This document shows positions 49,535 through 60,312 of a stretch of DNA of 64,000 nucleotides, in pieces. Both the position numbers and the translations under genes were made by a program. Under the pieces are notes generated by a model. The model saw nothing but the letters and a program-made list of their open reading frames with translations, was not told the DNA's origin and did not search any database. Numbering within the stretch: position 1 is the first letter of the stretch; each line of letters opens with the position of its first letter. The DNA comes from Monosporascus cannonballus (taxonomy: Eukaryota > Ascomycota > Sordariomycetes > Xylariales): positions 1 to 64,000 of the forward strand of contig QJNS01000031.1 in assembly GCA_004154925.1 (NCBI GenBank). The letters run 5' to 3'.

Positions 49535-51051
49535 ATGGAGTTCTACCCGGCGAATCTAGCAGTCCTCGTTACCGCAAACACTTACCTCTTCTATCGGCAG
49601 CACACAAAAGGGCGCAGAGATAACGGAAGCCAACTCCTTGACTTGGAATATCATGGAGTGGAGGATAAAGAGGAACACCACGCGGGGAGGCGAAGATTTC
49701 AGATGAACTTCTTCCTCCCTTATACACTGGTTGTCGCAGCGGACTGGCTCTAGGCAAGAATAAAGTCATCATGCCTTAGAGTGAAAGTATTAACCTCTCT
49801 CGCAGAGTCCGCACATTTATGCCGTATACAAGTCTGAGAAGGATATTCCGGAGAATGTCGTGGCCGCTATGCACGTTGTCACGTTCACATCCACCGGGAT
49901 TAGCGCCTCATTTGTCGGGAGCCTCGCGGACAAGTTTGGAAGGAAGCGCGCATGTCTGCTCTACTGCGACCTGTGCTTCGTATCCTTTTGACGATGCTCA
50001 GCGACAGCTTGCCCGTCCTGTTCTTCGGTAGGATATGTGGTGGAGTCTGCATCACTCTATTATTTAGCGTTTTCAAGACCTGGACGATATCCGAATACCA
50101 TGAGAGATGCCTCCCGTTCTTCGGCCTGAGACTCGGTTCTGTCTTCGCGAACTTGACGACCATCAGCTATATTGTCGCCATCGTGTTAACTCTCGTCGGC
50201 GACGCGTTAATTCAGCACTCGGGAACACAAACGGCACCGTTCCTGGCAGCTTCTGCCTGTTGCGTCGGAGCGGCGTACCTCATCGCGAGGTTCTGGGTGA
50301 GTTCGCAAAGAAGGGTCCGAAACATCCCTACTAATCATCAACTTCATTAGAACGAGAACTTCGGGGCACAGTCAACTGAGCGGACTTTGATAGAAGATGT
50401 TAAAAGAGACATCCTGGCGATGGTCCGGAAGTCCAGGATCTTCGCCCTAGGTATCACGTCGTCGTCTTTCTTCGACGGAACTGTCTACCCCTTCCTCTTC
50501 TACTGGTCGGAAGCCTTGAAGAGCGCCCGAATAAGAGCCAGCCCGGCCAGCGGCGACCCCCCCGTTCCTGCTCGTACTCTTCAGTTTCATGTGCGCCACG
50601 ATGGCCAGGTCCATCATATGCACGCCCTTGACCGCTGCCCAAACCACGCAGGGCGCGTTCAACGTCGTTATGGCATGACCGTCATCGCCGGCTGCTGCCT
50701 GTCCCTCGGGGCTGTGCTGCAGACCGAGAGCCTGCTGTTCTGGGTCCTCTGCTTGTTCGAAGCGTGCGTCGGCGCCTATCTCCCTGGCATGGCGTGCCTG
50801 AAGAGGTAATTGGTCGAGAACGGCGTCCGCGGTCGCAAGTACAGCCTCTTGCGCTTTCCGATTAACATCCTCGTCTTGGTCGCCTATGGCCTGGACGAGG
50901 AAAGTTAGTGATACCCTCTACGCCCTTGAGGCTGGACGGTGTACTAACAGAAGACCTTGTAGGTGACATCCAACGCAAACACGTGATTTTCGTGTGCTCG
51001 GGACTGCTCCTCGTGGCGTTCCTCGTCGCGCGGCGAAATTTCCAATCGTGA
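49535..51051 (+). pseudogene. Broken MFSD5 / molybdate-anion transporter-type MFS gene
   Basis: The frame starts MEFYPANLAVLVTANTYLFY and continues through FFLPYTLVVAADWL. A homologue would have Gln next, but the codon is TAG (49,751-49,753), followed by a GC-AG intron (49,754-49,805). Exon 2 reads PHIYAVYKSEKDIPENVVAA and the MFS motif GSLADKFGRKR, then shifts frame near 49,985. It resumes as LTMLSDSLPVLFFGRICGGV, has an intron at 50,297-50,350, continues FALGITSSSFFDGTVYPFLF, shifts at a C7 run (50,557-50,563), shifts back near 50,675, and has an in-frame TAA at 50,807-50,809. The tail KYSLLRFPINILVLVAYGLD is followed by a last intron (about 50,905-50,963) and a terminal helix to a TGA. The family (MFS_5, PF05631) transports molybdate or related anions across membranes. 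Both stops fit CpA-to-TpA change. Confidence 0.85.
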
Positions 51052-51129
51052 GGCTGGACTTACGTAGTCTGACGTTGCTGTGGATGCGCAAGGGCGCAAT
51101 ATGACATTCTCTCATGGGGGTGATGCTGT

Positions 51130-51430
51130 TGTCAAACCTGAAAAATGTGAGGCCCCACACTACGGCAGGACACTATCAGGTCTTAAATCTCACAGCTGTG
51201 CACCTCACTTTGGAGCCGGCGATCACCGTTCCGGGAAAAACATATTAGTCCTAATGGCGACGGCGGATGTGAGGTTCTCCAAGGCTGTATCCTCCCGGAC
51301 TGTCATGTATGCTTTCGCTGTATCCCATCGTCGTTAAATGATACTGTGCTCGTGTGTATTCCAGAAGTGACTTGACTGTCAAACGGCTGCCTCTACTACG
51401 GCTAGCTCAGTGTATTCGGGATTCACGACA
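51130..51430 (+). mobile_element. LTR-like repeat, less mutated relative of 1,621-2,019
   Basis: It begins TGTCAAACCT and ends ATTCACGACA (TGTC/GACA ends). The first 60 bp match the minus strand of 1,621-2,019 (AGGCCCCACACTACGGCAGG here). Similarity continues weakly through a GGGAAAAACATATTAGTCC-like segment. No target duplication is visible. The copy has balanced composition, so it escaped the heavy RIP seen in its relative. It lies 78 bp past the transporter pseudogene. Confidence 0.45.
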
Positions 51431-52600
51431 TTCAGAACGCGTCATGTCGCTTATCTAGGGAACGAGTAGATATTTACTATGATAGTCTCGCGATGCCGAA
51501 TATTGAACGTCCTCGCACGACGCGTCGTAGCGGTATTCTCCAGGCAATATGTCTGTCTCGCGCTTTTTAGCTTCGTGTGCCCGTCTCTTGAAGTCTAAGG
51601 GGGTGGCTAAGAACGAGTTGCTCTTGAGGCCAAACTAGTATTAATCTTGACGTAAGATGTGCCAACTCCAGCATAGCGGTAGCCATAGAGTCAAACCTTG
51701 CCATGAGGGAAAACAAGCGCTTCACTACATAGGTAGAAGGGAGCAGCAGAGGTAGCAATGCTACGTATCTTTTAATGTATTGAGCCATGTATTAATGATG
51801 AGATGTCAAGTCAAGCGCAAGGCGAGAGTCAACAAGGCGAAAGTCACACGGGAGACCGAGGCCATGATGGTGGAAGTCAAAACAAGGGATGAATTACTAC
51901 CTGGGCTACGAGGGAAAAGACAGGCTAGCTGAACTAAAACTAAGCATGTTGGGATGCTAGATGGCACGGCCCCATGAGGCAAAGTGTGATAAGTCCTCAC
52001 GGTTCCGTCTAACCGCCAGTCCCTGTCCAGTTGGATCACTCTGGTCTTATTGACCAATGACCGTGACACGAAACTGCATTGCCGAAGCCCAGCCATGTGC
52101 TTTCAGTACCCTAGTACCATTCGGGATCTTCTGGGGGTCGAAAGGTTGCACCAGTCCGGGATTCGAAAGGTCGCGCCGGATGAGAAACTCGCGGGTCGGC
52201 AGGCGAGCCCTGCCCTCGTCGGGGTCGAACAGGGAAGTCTGAAGGGGGCGGAGGATCGTGTCCGCATGTGGCGTGTGTAAGCAAAGAGGCGAAGGTGGTG
52301 AAGAAGGCGAGGTGGTGGGCTGAAGGCGAATTGTGGGATGAAGAAAAGAGAAAGGAGGGAGAGATGAAGCCGGGTGGGAAGGATGCCTTAAATATAATTT
52401 CTGTCGCCGGGAGTGATTGGGAGTGATTGTGATTCCACGCCTTGGGTTTCTTCCTGATTTCCCTTCCAGACCGAAACCAGCAGACCGGCACATGTCACCA
52501 CGCATTTTTACTGATCTGAGTGCGGAGAATGTGCCTGCCTTGACTAATACGGACATCCTGATCTTGATTTTAAGCCGCAAATCGGCCACGGAGGCCTGTG
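51431..52600. other. Intergenic; weak minus-strand ORF at 52,047-52,589
   Basis: A 180-codon minus-strand open frame ends with the plausible-looking SNPGLVQPFDPQKIPNGTRV and HGWASAMQFRVTVIG, but its middle is low-complexity Ser/Pro and no family is recognised. It is not called as a gene. Nothing else seen. Confidence 0.4.
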
Positions 52601-52820
52601 ATTGGCCAGCCGGGTGAGTATAAATTAACTACCTTCCTTGAATCGACCAATCAGAGCACAGGATCTGTTGACTACGTCAAAGCAACGCACGTGGAAAATC
52701 ACGATCGATCCGACTGGTCTCGAATTGAGCCTCCTTCCGGCTAAGAGGCACGCCGTTGGCTGGATCGGGAAGTATAATGTACAGCTTTTCCCTCGAACCA
52801 GCCAATCAGAGCAAAGGATC
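52601..52820. repeat. Two ~66-bp direct repeats carrying CCAAT and TATA-like motifs
   Basis: Units 52,601-52,665 and 52,755-52,820 share the order TTGGC, GTATAAA or GTATAAT, a T/C-rich stretch, CCTTGAATCGA or CCTCGAACCAG, then CCAATCAGAGCAC/A and AGGATC. Start-to-start distance is about 154 bp. The motif order resembles duplicated promoter modules, but no gene follows them on either side. Confidence 0.5.
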
Positions 52821-53370
52821 AGGAGAACAGGTCGAAACATACACGCGCAAGCTCACAATCGGCCTTATTGATCCCCGGAAATCGGACAAAGATCACAGCC
52901 TTACTGATTGTACCTCAGCCTAATTAGGAAAGAGCTGAACTAGGCGGAGCAACAGCCGTCACAATAGGCTACTGGTCATATTCAATTCTGATCCTGACTG
53001 TGTAATCAATATTGTCCAACATATTTTCTACCCCTTCCATTATATCTATTGTGATTCCGTAATGGTGCGGCGTATCATGAATTCTACAGACCGAGGGCTC
53101 TCGCCGTGGTATCTGATTCGTCACTACCAGTCTACCTATATAGGCGTAAATTGTGAGCTTGCATCAGCTACAACGTCGCTGATGTGAAGATCACTATACG
53201 AGTCTGCGTACTCGAGTACATTTTCTAGCTGCGACCCATGCTTCTTTTTGAATGCTCCGTGGACCATATGTCTCCTAGCCTTTCAGCTTCTCCTTGACAC
53301 ACCTGGAGTACCTCTATACTATCCTCTATTAATAGATGTAGGGTGCCACTAGCACACTTTAACAAGGCCG
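52821..53370. other. End of the gene-bearing block, nothing recognised
   Basis: Balanced composition up to about 53,370, where the AT-rich compartment begins abruptly. No gene seen. Confidence 0.55.
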
Positions 53371-55549
53371 GCTTTTATTTACGTTTTAATTAAATATTTC
53401 ATTTACCGGAAATTAAAGTTATTAAATAAAAAAACAGATATAACGCAACGAAATTGAAATAATAAAAGGTATAAATAAAAGTTATTTCGCTTTTGGAAAA
53501 CCTGTAAAAAATAAATTACCATAATTACGTATATTAATATTAATAAACATTCGTTATTACCTTTCGCAATTTTGAACGGCGTTAACGTATAATCATAATA
53601 CACTTTTTAATTTAAATTATAAAATATATACTTCTTACATACTTGAATTCTATAACCTTTTTTAAAAATAATTTTTAGAAATTATTTATCGAAATCCTTT
53701 TAAAATTAAAAGAGTTTAGATTTTGATTAATTTTTATACATTCTAGATTTGCTCAATATAATGTTAAAACGTTTCGTATTTTTTATATTATTTTTGTAAT
53801 TATTATATAAAAACATATAATTTTTTTCTTTGTTATTTTTTATATATTATAAAAACGAAAATATATAAATAACCTTTTTTCACTTTAAAGTTAAATATAA
53901 ATAATGCGGTTTTTCATGTTATCAAAATTTCGCCGTTTTTTTAAGTTTGTATCTTTGTATATAAATATTTACGGCTTTTTTATTTTATTTTTTATTAAAC
54001 AATTTAATAAATAAGTTTTTATTAATTACTAAATGAATTTGTTAAAGCAATTAATAATTTAAATTTAAATATTAGCGAAGTATTTTAATTATTTATAAAT
54101 CTTGTTAATATTTTGTTTCGTTATGATTCGTTTACAAATATTTTAATAAATTAGCGTTTTAATTATTTATTCATTAATGTTTGCATTAAAATATTTGTTT
54201 AAACGCGTGTTTTCGAATTAAAAATTACGATTAAACGTAAATTTATTTAAAAAGTTTTAATACTTAAATTTATAGCTTTTAATTAATTATATGTAAGCTT
54301 TTATATTTCTAATTGAAGTTATATACAGTTTTTATAATATTATAACTGCTATATAAATTATTTTATAACCCAAGTTTTCTTTTCCTAATTTAACATTTAA
54401 CAGTATATTATTTATTTATAAATCTTTTCTTTTTTACTAAAATGAACGTTCTTTGTGCTTTTAAATTAATGAAAATATATTGTAATTATAATATTACGTA
54501 TAGTAATACTTTTTCGGAATTCCGGTATTAATTTTGATAAATATTAAAAATTTGATACTCTATTTAAAATTCGATATTCTATTAAATAATAGATATTAAT
54601 TTTCACGTTTCGTTTTTTAATAAAGACATACGTATATTATATATATAAATTCGCGTTTAATTTAGCTTAAAGTTTACTATAATTATATTAATATTTACGC
54701 AATTATACTAACGAAAATATTATTTAAAAAAACACACCAATATTATATTAGACTAAATGCATTATGCTCGTAATTTGAGCTTAAATTACACAATTAGTCT
54801 TCCGCTTTATTATTTTATGTTAAAAATATTTTAAAATAACATATTTTTAATATTATTTTAAAGCATTTACAAACTTATATTAAATTTCGTTTTCTGTTTT
54901 TTAAAGATATTTTTAATGTAATGCTTTTTTCGATATATTATTTTTAATGTTTTATAACTTTATTTATTGCGATCATTTTAATATCGTTATTTTGTTTAAT
55001 TTTACAAATTAGAATTTTACAATATTTTTATATTTAATATTCGAAATTTTTAATAAATCGGAACGTTTTTTTAACAAATATTAATGAAATATATATAAAG
55101 CTTGTTATATTATATTTATTTTTATATACTAAAAAGCTTTATAAATTACGCTAAATTATAAAACAGTTTAAATATTTTCACGTAAGATATTAAAACGATA
55201 TCAATGTTCAATTGCATAATTTATATCTCGAAAATATTGGAAGAATATATATATCAATATAATAGTTATATTGTAATTGTTAAATACCGTGAATAATAAC
55301 ACTTTTAACATAAAGTTTTAATATTATAAATTTTAAGTCTCTAAATTTAAATTAATAAAATATTTTTATTTTTATATCAAATTGTAAATGTCTTCAGAAA
55401 TAAATATATATTTTTGTATACTTTTATTAAATATTACAGATAATAAAATGTATACTGAGTTTTACGAATATATAATTAAAATATTTAAATATTAAAATAA
55501 CGGCTTATATTTTTTAAGAAAAATATTAAATTACAAATATAAATATTAT

Positions 55550-55565
55550 AGTGCTATATAGCACT
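55550..55565. other. 16-bp perfect palindrome AGTGCTATATAGCACT
   Basis: A perfect inverted repeat just ahead of the first of two related ~107-bp direct repeats. It could mark an element end or be chance in AT-rich DNA. Confidence 0.5.
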
Positions 55566-55666
55566 TAATAGATATATAAAACAGAATTAGACGATTAGTG
55601 CTCGAGCTGATAACATTTCACTTTTAGTGATGTAGTAGCTAAAGTTTTGTTTTTTATACCGTAATA
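55561..55666. repeat. Direct repeat, copy 1 (about 106 bp)
   Basis: Shares with 55,909-56,015 the order GCAC..AATAG.TATATAA, TTAGTGCTCGAGCTGATAAC / TTAATACTCGAACTAATAAC, TTTCACTTTTAGTGAT / TTTCATTTTTAGTAAT, and CGTAATA at the end. Differences are mainly C/T and G/A. It could be a decayed LTR or MITE pair. Confidence 0.55.
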
Positions 55667-55908
55667 AATTTTTAACTGCTTTATGAATTAAGAGTTCGAT
55701 TTCTAGATTAGCCAATTAACTTGTTCTATAAATAAATTAAGTACGGAACGAAATTCTATTTAACGTAATTATCTTAAGTACAGGGCTTGAGTTAATATAT
55801 AATTTGAAAATTGCCGAACGGCTAAGTAATTTTCGAAAAGAAGCCCTTAACCTTAGTTATATCGGGACGATATACTTAAAAAAGGACCTACTATTATAAT
55901 CCCGAATA

Positions 55909-56015
55909 GCACCGAATAGGTATATAAGATAAAACAAAGCGGTTAATACTCGAACTAATAACGTTTCATTTTTAGTAATAGAATAACTAAACTCTTGTTC
56001 TTTTATATCGTAATA
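55909..56015. repeat. Direct repeat, copy 2 (about 107 bp)
   Basis: Second copy of the repeat at 55,561-55,666, in the same orientation and 348 bp downstream. It carries more RIP-type changes (CGAACTAATAAC for CGAGCTGATAAC). Confidence 0.55.
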
Positions 56016-57258
56016 ATAAATAAAATTTATAAATAATAATAATATTATTAATTTTATTCTTTAAGGAGACAGTGTATACTATAATATTAATTTCTGAGTT
56101 TATATAATATAGTTTCTAAAATAATATTAATATTAAAACATTTTACTATTATTATATTTTTAAAAAATATTCTAATTTTTCCTTAATTTCGAATAATGTT
56201 TTTTATATTATTGCTTACTTTGCATTACTAATTAAAAACGAATAAACTTTTGTTTTTACTACTTGTTCCGTAATATTAAATGTAAAAATAGTAAAAATAA
56301 ATAATAATATAAACCTTTTTAAATTTAAATTTAAAAACAAGAAATATTTAAAAATGAATTAATATTATAATAATATTGCCGAAATAAATATTATTAATAA
56401 ATAATAATTTTTCTGCTTTTTTTTGAAAACTTTTATTCTATTTAAAAAGTTTAAAGAATTTAAAACGGAAATTGTTTTACCGATTTAATTTAAAAAAGGT
56501 TTTCGAATTATTTCTCGTTTTATAAATAATTATTTCCATAATTATGTAACGGAATATAATATATTTACCGAGCTTGTGTAAATGTTATCCATTTTCTTTA
56601 TTAACCGCTTTAAATCATAATATTATATTTATTTCAAAAACCAATTTACCTTATAAAATTACGAAAGTTTTAAAATCTTTAATTTTAATTTTTAATTTAC
56701 TTTCGTAATATAAAGCGAAAAATGAATCGTTAAATATTTTTAAAAATTGTAACAAATACTTTTAAAAAGTTATTTTATTTAAATGAAAAAAGTCAAGTTA
56801 TATTTAACCAGATATAAAACGTTTTATAAATTTCGTAAACATTAAACGTTTCAATTTCAAAATAAGTAAAACATTAAGGTCGATATTATCAATTAAATTT
56901 TATATAACCTATTTTAATATAGCGTAAAAACCTATAGTATTTTGTACGTATCATCATAAAAATACTTAAGTTTTTCATTTTTTATATAAATTTTATATCG
57001 CATTTTGTTTCTGGATTATTAAGGAAATTTAAGGGTTTTTAAAAGTTTTATATTTTTTGTATTTTAAATTACGTTTAAATATTAATATATTTTAGTTATA
57101 TTTTAAAATGTTTTCCAGTTATTTCTTAATATTTTATAATATAACCTTTAAAATTACTATCGTAATTATTTCTCAAAATATTTATTTACGGATGTTTAAA
57201 AACTTAACAAGTAACATTACCTTATTTGAATTTTTTTATTTAGCAAAATTTATCTAGT

Positions 57259-57344
57259 ATTGTCATGACCCGACGAGCCACGGTTTCTAGAAACGGTCTG
57301 CCATGATCCAACCACAGGTGCGCGGTAGGGCAGGTTACGTGATA
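57259..57344. mobile_element. GC-richer LTR-like start (TGTCATGACC) ahead of the chromovirus relic
   Basis: Composition jumps at TGTCATGACCCGACGAGCC and includes the perfect palindrome GTTTCTAGAAAC. The position, about 0.8 kb before gag, fits the 5' end of the retroelement or a separate insertion. The matching second LTR is not in the window. Confidence 0.35.
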
Positions 57345-57449
57345 GATCACCAACTTACTAGTAGTAAGCCAGTAAACCGGATTACCAACTTACTGGTAAT
57401 AAGTTAATAAGCCGGATTACCAACTTGCTAGTAATAAACTAATAAGCTA
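57345..57449. repeat. Tandem repeat, 35-bp unit, three copies
   Basis: Units start at 57,345, 57,380 and 57,415 (GATCACCAACTTACTAG, GATTACCAACTTACTGG, GATTACCAACTTGCTAG), each ending in an AAGCCAGTAAACCG-type stretch. Copies differ mostly by transitions, with later copies more AT-rich. Confidence 0.8.
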
Positions 57450-58584
57450 AATTAAAATATATATGTTCATTATATTTATAATTTAAATAATTATAATGTA
57501 TAATATTTATTAATATTAATTATTTATAATATAATTTATATATTTTTAAAATTAACAAACATAATTAAGTTCTTTTATTATTATAAAGTCCTATAATAAT
57601 TTTATTAATATAAATCCGTATTTTTAAGGTTTAATAATTGGTTAAACCTTTTAGCCGTTATACGTTATAAACTTTTGTTCAGTAATACCATTAAACTTTG
57701 AGCAATATTGCTGACATTATGTTTATTAGCAAGCAGCCCGAATAGCCCATTTATCAAGTCTCTGATAGCCCGGATATTGGAATGAAATCCGAGGAGAAAA
57801 AAGAAAAATCTCGTTTTTTTTGCAAAATTTTTTTTCGACGTCTGGATGCCATAAACGAACGCATTATTTAGCTTGAGAAAAATAATAATAATTTTACGAC
57901 GTCCTTTTAAGCCGCTTATAAAAAGTTCGAAAAAAAGCTCCCGAAACTGGAAAAATTTCGTAAATAAGTTAGGTTATTTAATTAAATTTTACTAAAAAAC
58001 TAAAAAAAACTTTTAAATTTTCCAAGTTAAAACTTTTCGACGGAACCTCGATTAAATTATAACTGTTTTTAACTTAATACCAAACATATTTCGGATATTT
58101 TTTCACTTAACTAATTACGTTTATTATACGAATCAAATTTATAATCGGACGATTTATCGGAAATGCAATTATTTGGTTTAAGTCGCTTATAAAAAAATAC
58201 GTTATTTTGCCAATTAATAAACGAAACCGTGAGGTAATAAAAATATATAACGATTACGAATAATTTAAATAAATATTAATAAAATTTTTCGGAATAATAA
58301 ACGAAAAAACAAAAGCCGAAATACAGATTTACCAGTTACGGCAAAAACAATTAATATCTAAATACGGTAATATATTAATTTAATTAATATTTAAGCTAAA
58401 TTAAAAACAAAAAATATTAATGGCTAAGTTTTTCAATTATTTAAAAAATATAAAAAGAAATTTGTAAGTTTAATCGGCCGGATTACCTGTCGGATTATAT
58501 TATTATGGCAGTTAAGATTGACGTTCGACAATATACTTGGCGTATTAAAGGCATTAAAAGAAAAAATAATAATAAGCCCCGATA

Positions 58585-58866
58585 TTGAAGTGGAGTGGGG
58601 TGTTACACCCATGATCAGCCTCGGCTGATCAGAAAACCCGAGTTTCGCATGTATATTAAGAAGTTCTTTTTCGCCATAGGTTCAACTCCTAGGCATCACA
58701 AGCGACTATTACCACTTAGCATGTCTTCTGTCATTTTTAGTCATCGAGATTTAACACTATTAATACAATCGAATTAAGTTCTTCATTTTCGACAATCCCA
58801 TTCCGTATCGTAACATAAAATGGTTATCCACATTGATCAAGACCAATTTTCTCCACTCCAATTCAA
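58585..58866. mobile_element. 282-bp TIR element (MITE-like) nested in gag, TA duplication
   Basis: Ends are TTGAAGTGGAGTGGGG (left) and the inverse of TTGAATTGGAGTGGAG (right), 14 of 16 matching, flanked by TA on both sides (58,583-58,584 and 58,867-58,868). Taking out the element plus one TA rejoins the surrounding gag reading frame without a shift. TA duplications are typical of Tc1/mariner and pogo/Fot1-type transposition. The interior has no transposase, includes the inverted repeat TGATCAGCC-TC-GGCTGATCA near 58,612-58,631, and is clearly less AT-rich than its host, so it arrived late or was not subject to RIP. Confidence 0.75.
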
Positions 58867-58975
58867 TATACGACTAATACTAATGTTTTTCGACGTAATA
58901 ATATTTCTTACGGTACAGAACTAGGACCTATAAAACTAAGAGCTATTTATAAAAGAAACTGGGAACCAGACCAAA

Positions 58976-59020
58976 TGTTTTAATTATAATAAAATAGGAC
59001 ATAAAGTAACATAATATAAG
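58976..59020 (+). other. RIP-damaged gag zinc knuckle (CCHC)
   Basis: The frame reads CFNYNKIGHKVT-stop-YK. With C-x2-C-x4-H-x4-C spacing, the second and third cysteines have become Tyr (TGT to TAT) and a Gln codon has become TAA. This is a clear molecular record of RIP. Confidence 0.7.
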
Positions 59021-59895
59021 GTATTTAAGAAACCCCGTTAAAATAATTAGAAATCTATATCCGAGGGATAATCTAGCGAAAATCAGAAAAACGAAAATAA
59101 ACTTATTAATATAATTCGGCTTAAATACGCATTAGGTTCTCCATAGCGAAAAATCCAGTAAGAAATATAAAAAGCTAAAAAAGCTAGCTTAATAAGTATT
59201 GCGAATTTAATAAAAAGCATTACGAAAATAATTATGCAAATACCAGGATTAAATAAAAGAAGTTTGTCTCGGAACCCCTAATCGATACGGCAAAATATAT
59301 GTTATATATTGTCGACGACGAAAATATCCTGATTACGAAAAATAATAATAGTATATTTATAGACGGATTAATTGTATATATTATAAAAAATTAAATTTTT
59401 CAAACCGTACTAAAGATAACAAAAACAATAAATAATAATATCGATGTTTTCGATTTATAGCTCTAGAAAATGTTTAATAATTAGCCGAAGTAAAAAACTA
59501 GTCGAAAAAAATAATACCTGCAAAAAAAACCCCTTTTGTTATTATTAATAATATGGCCACTACACGGAAAAGGAGTTAATCTAGCATATAATAGAAAAAT
59601 ATTGCCAAAAACAATTATAAATTTTTATTTTCAGTTAGTATTTATTATAAACCTTTATAAAAAAAGGCTATTAAAGAAGAAATACATTAATTTATAGACG
59701 AACTTGGGAACGATAGTTAATATGACGCATAATAGAATGTAATCGAAAATATAAAAAAAACAAATTATTTAATAAAGAAAAAAATTACAAGAAAATTAAA
59801 AATAATTGATATAATTCAAAGAAACAGTACGCCGGCAATAACGATAAATATAACAGTTTAATGCGTTAAACGAAAAAATATAAATAAGGCTTGAT

Positions 59896-60312
59896 TATGA
59901 CGGCTAGGCGGTTTAACCAACTATTAAACCTTAGTCGTACGGGTTTATGTTGGCAGAAGTATCGTGGAAAACTGAGCAATAAATACAGTAACGTATTACG
60001 TCTCGTAATACCAAGGGTACCTTGGGTAACGATGTTGTATTGCAAGCTGAAGCTATCTAAACTATAGAAATAATAAGCGTATATAACCTCGTTCTGGCTC
60101 AAAGTATCTTCGACTGGCTTAAGGGTATTTAGTTAGTTAAGTCCCTTTGAGCCCCCTTGAGCCCTTCGTGGCTCGACTGGCTCAACGTCCTTGAGCCATT
60201 AGTAGCGTTTGAGCCCATTAAGCCGGTCACGTGACCTCTTGGCGTAGGTCGGGGCTGTCTTTCCCTGCAGGTCCGACTGTCCGTGGAGGGCCAAGATCGT
60301 TAGGTCATAACA
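59896..60312. mobile_element. 417-bp solo-LTR-like insertion with TTGAT target duplication
   Basis: Flanked by TTGAT at 59,891-59,895 and 60,313-60,317. The 3' end is GTCATAACA; the 5' end begins TATGAC, matching the inverse of the 3' end less its first three bases, so TGT was probably lost on the left. Removing the insert and one TTGAT restores the surrounding retroelement frame. Inside, TTGAGCC/GGCTCAA motifs recur (about 60,095-60,225). Composition is far less AT-rich than the surroundings, and there is no coding capacity. Confidence 0.7.

Larger units (their letters stand above)
53371..57258. other. RIP-mutated AT-rich DNA, content not identified
   Basis: Very AT-rich and stop-dense. Apart from the direct repeats near 55.6 and 55.9 kb nothing can be assigned. 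It may be the remains of one or more transposable elements. Confidence 0.5.

Noticed and set aside
52047..52589. 180-codon minus-strand ORF
   Set aside because: Low-complexity middle, no family, no splice or neighbour support; kept only as a note.
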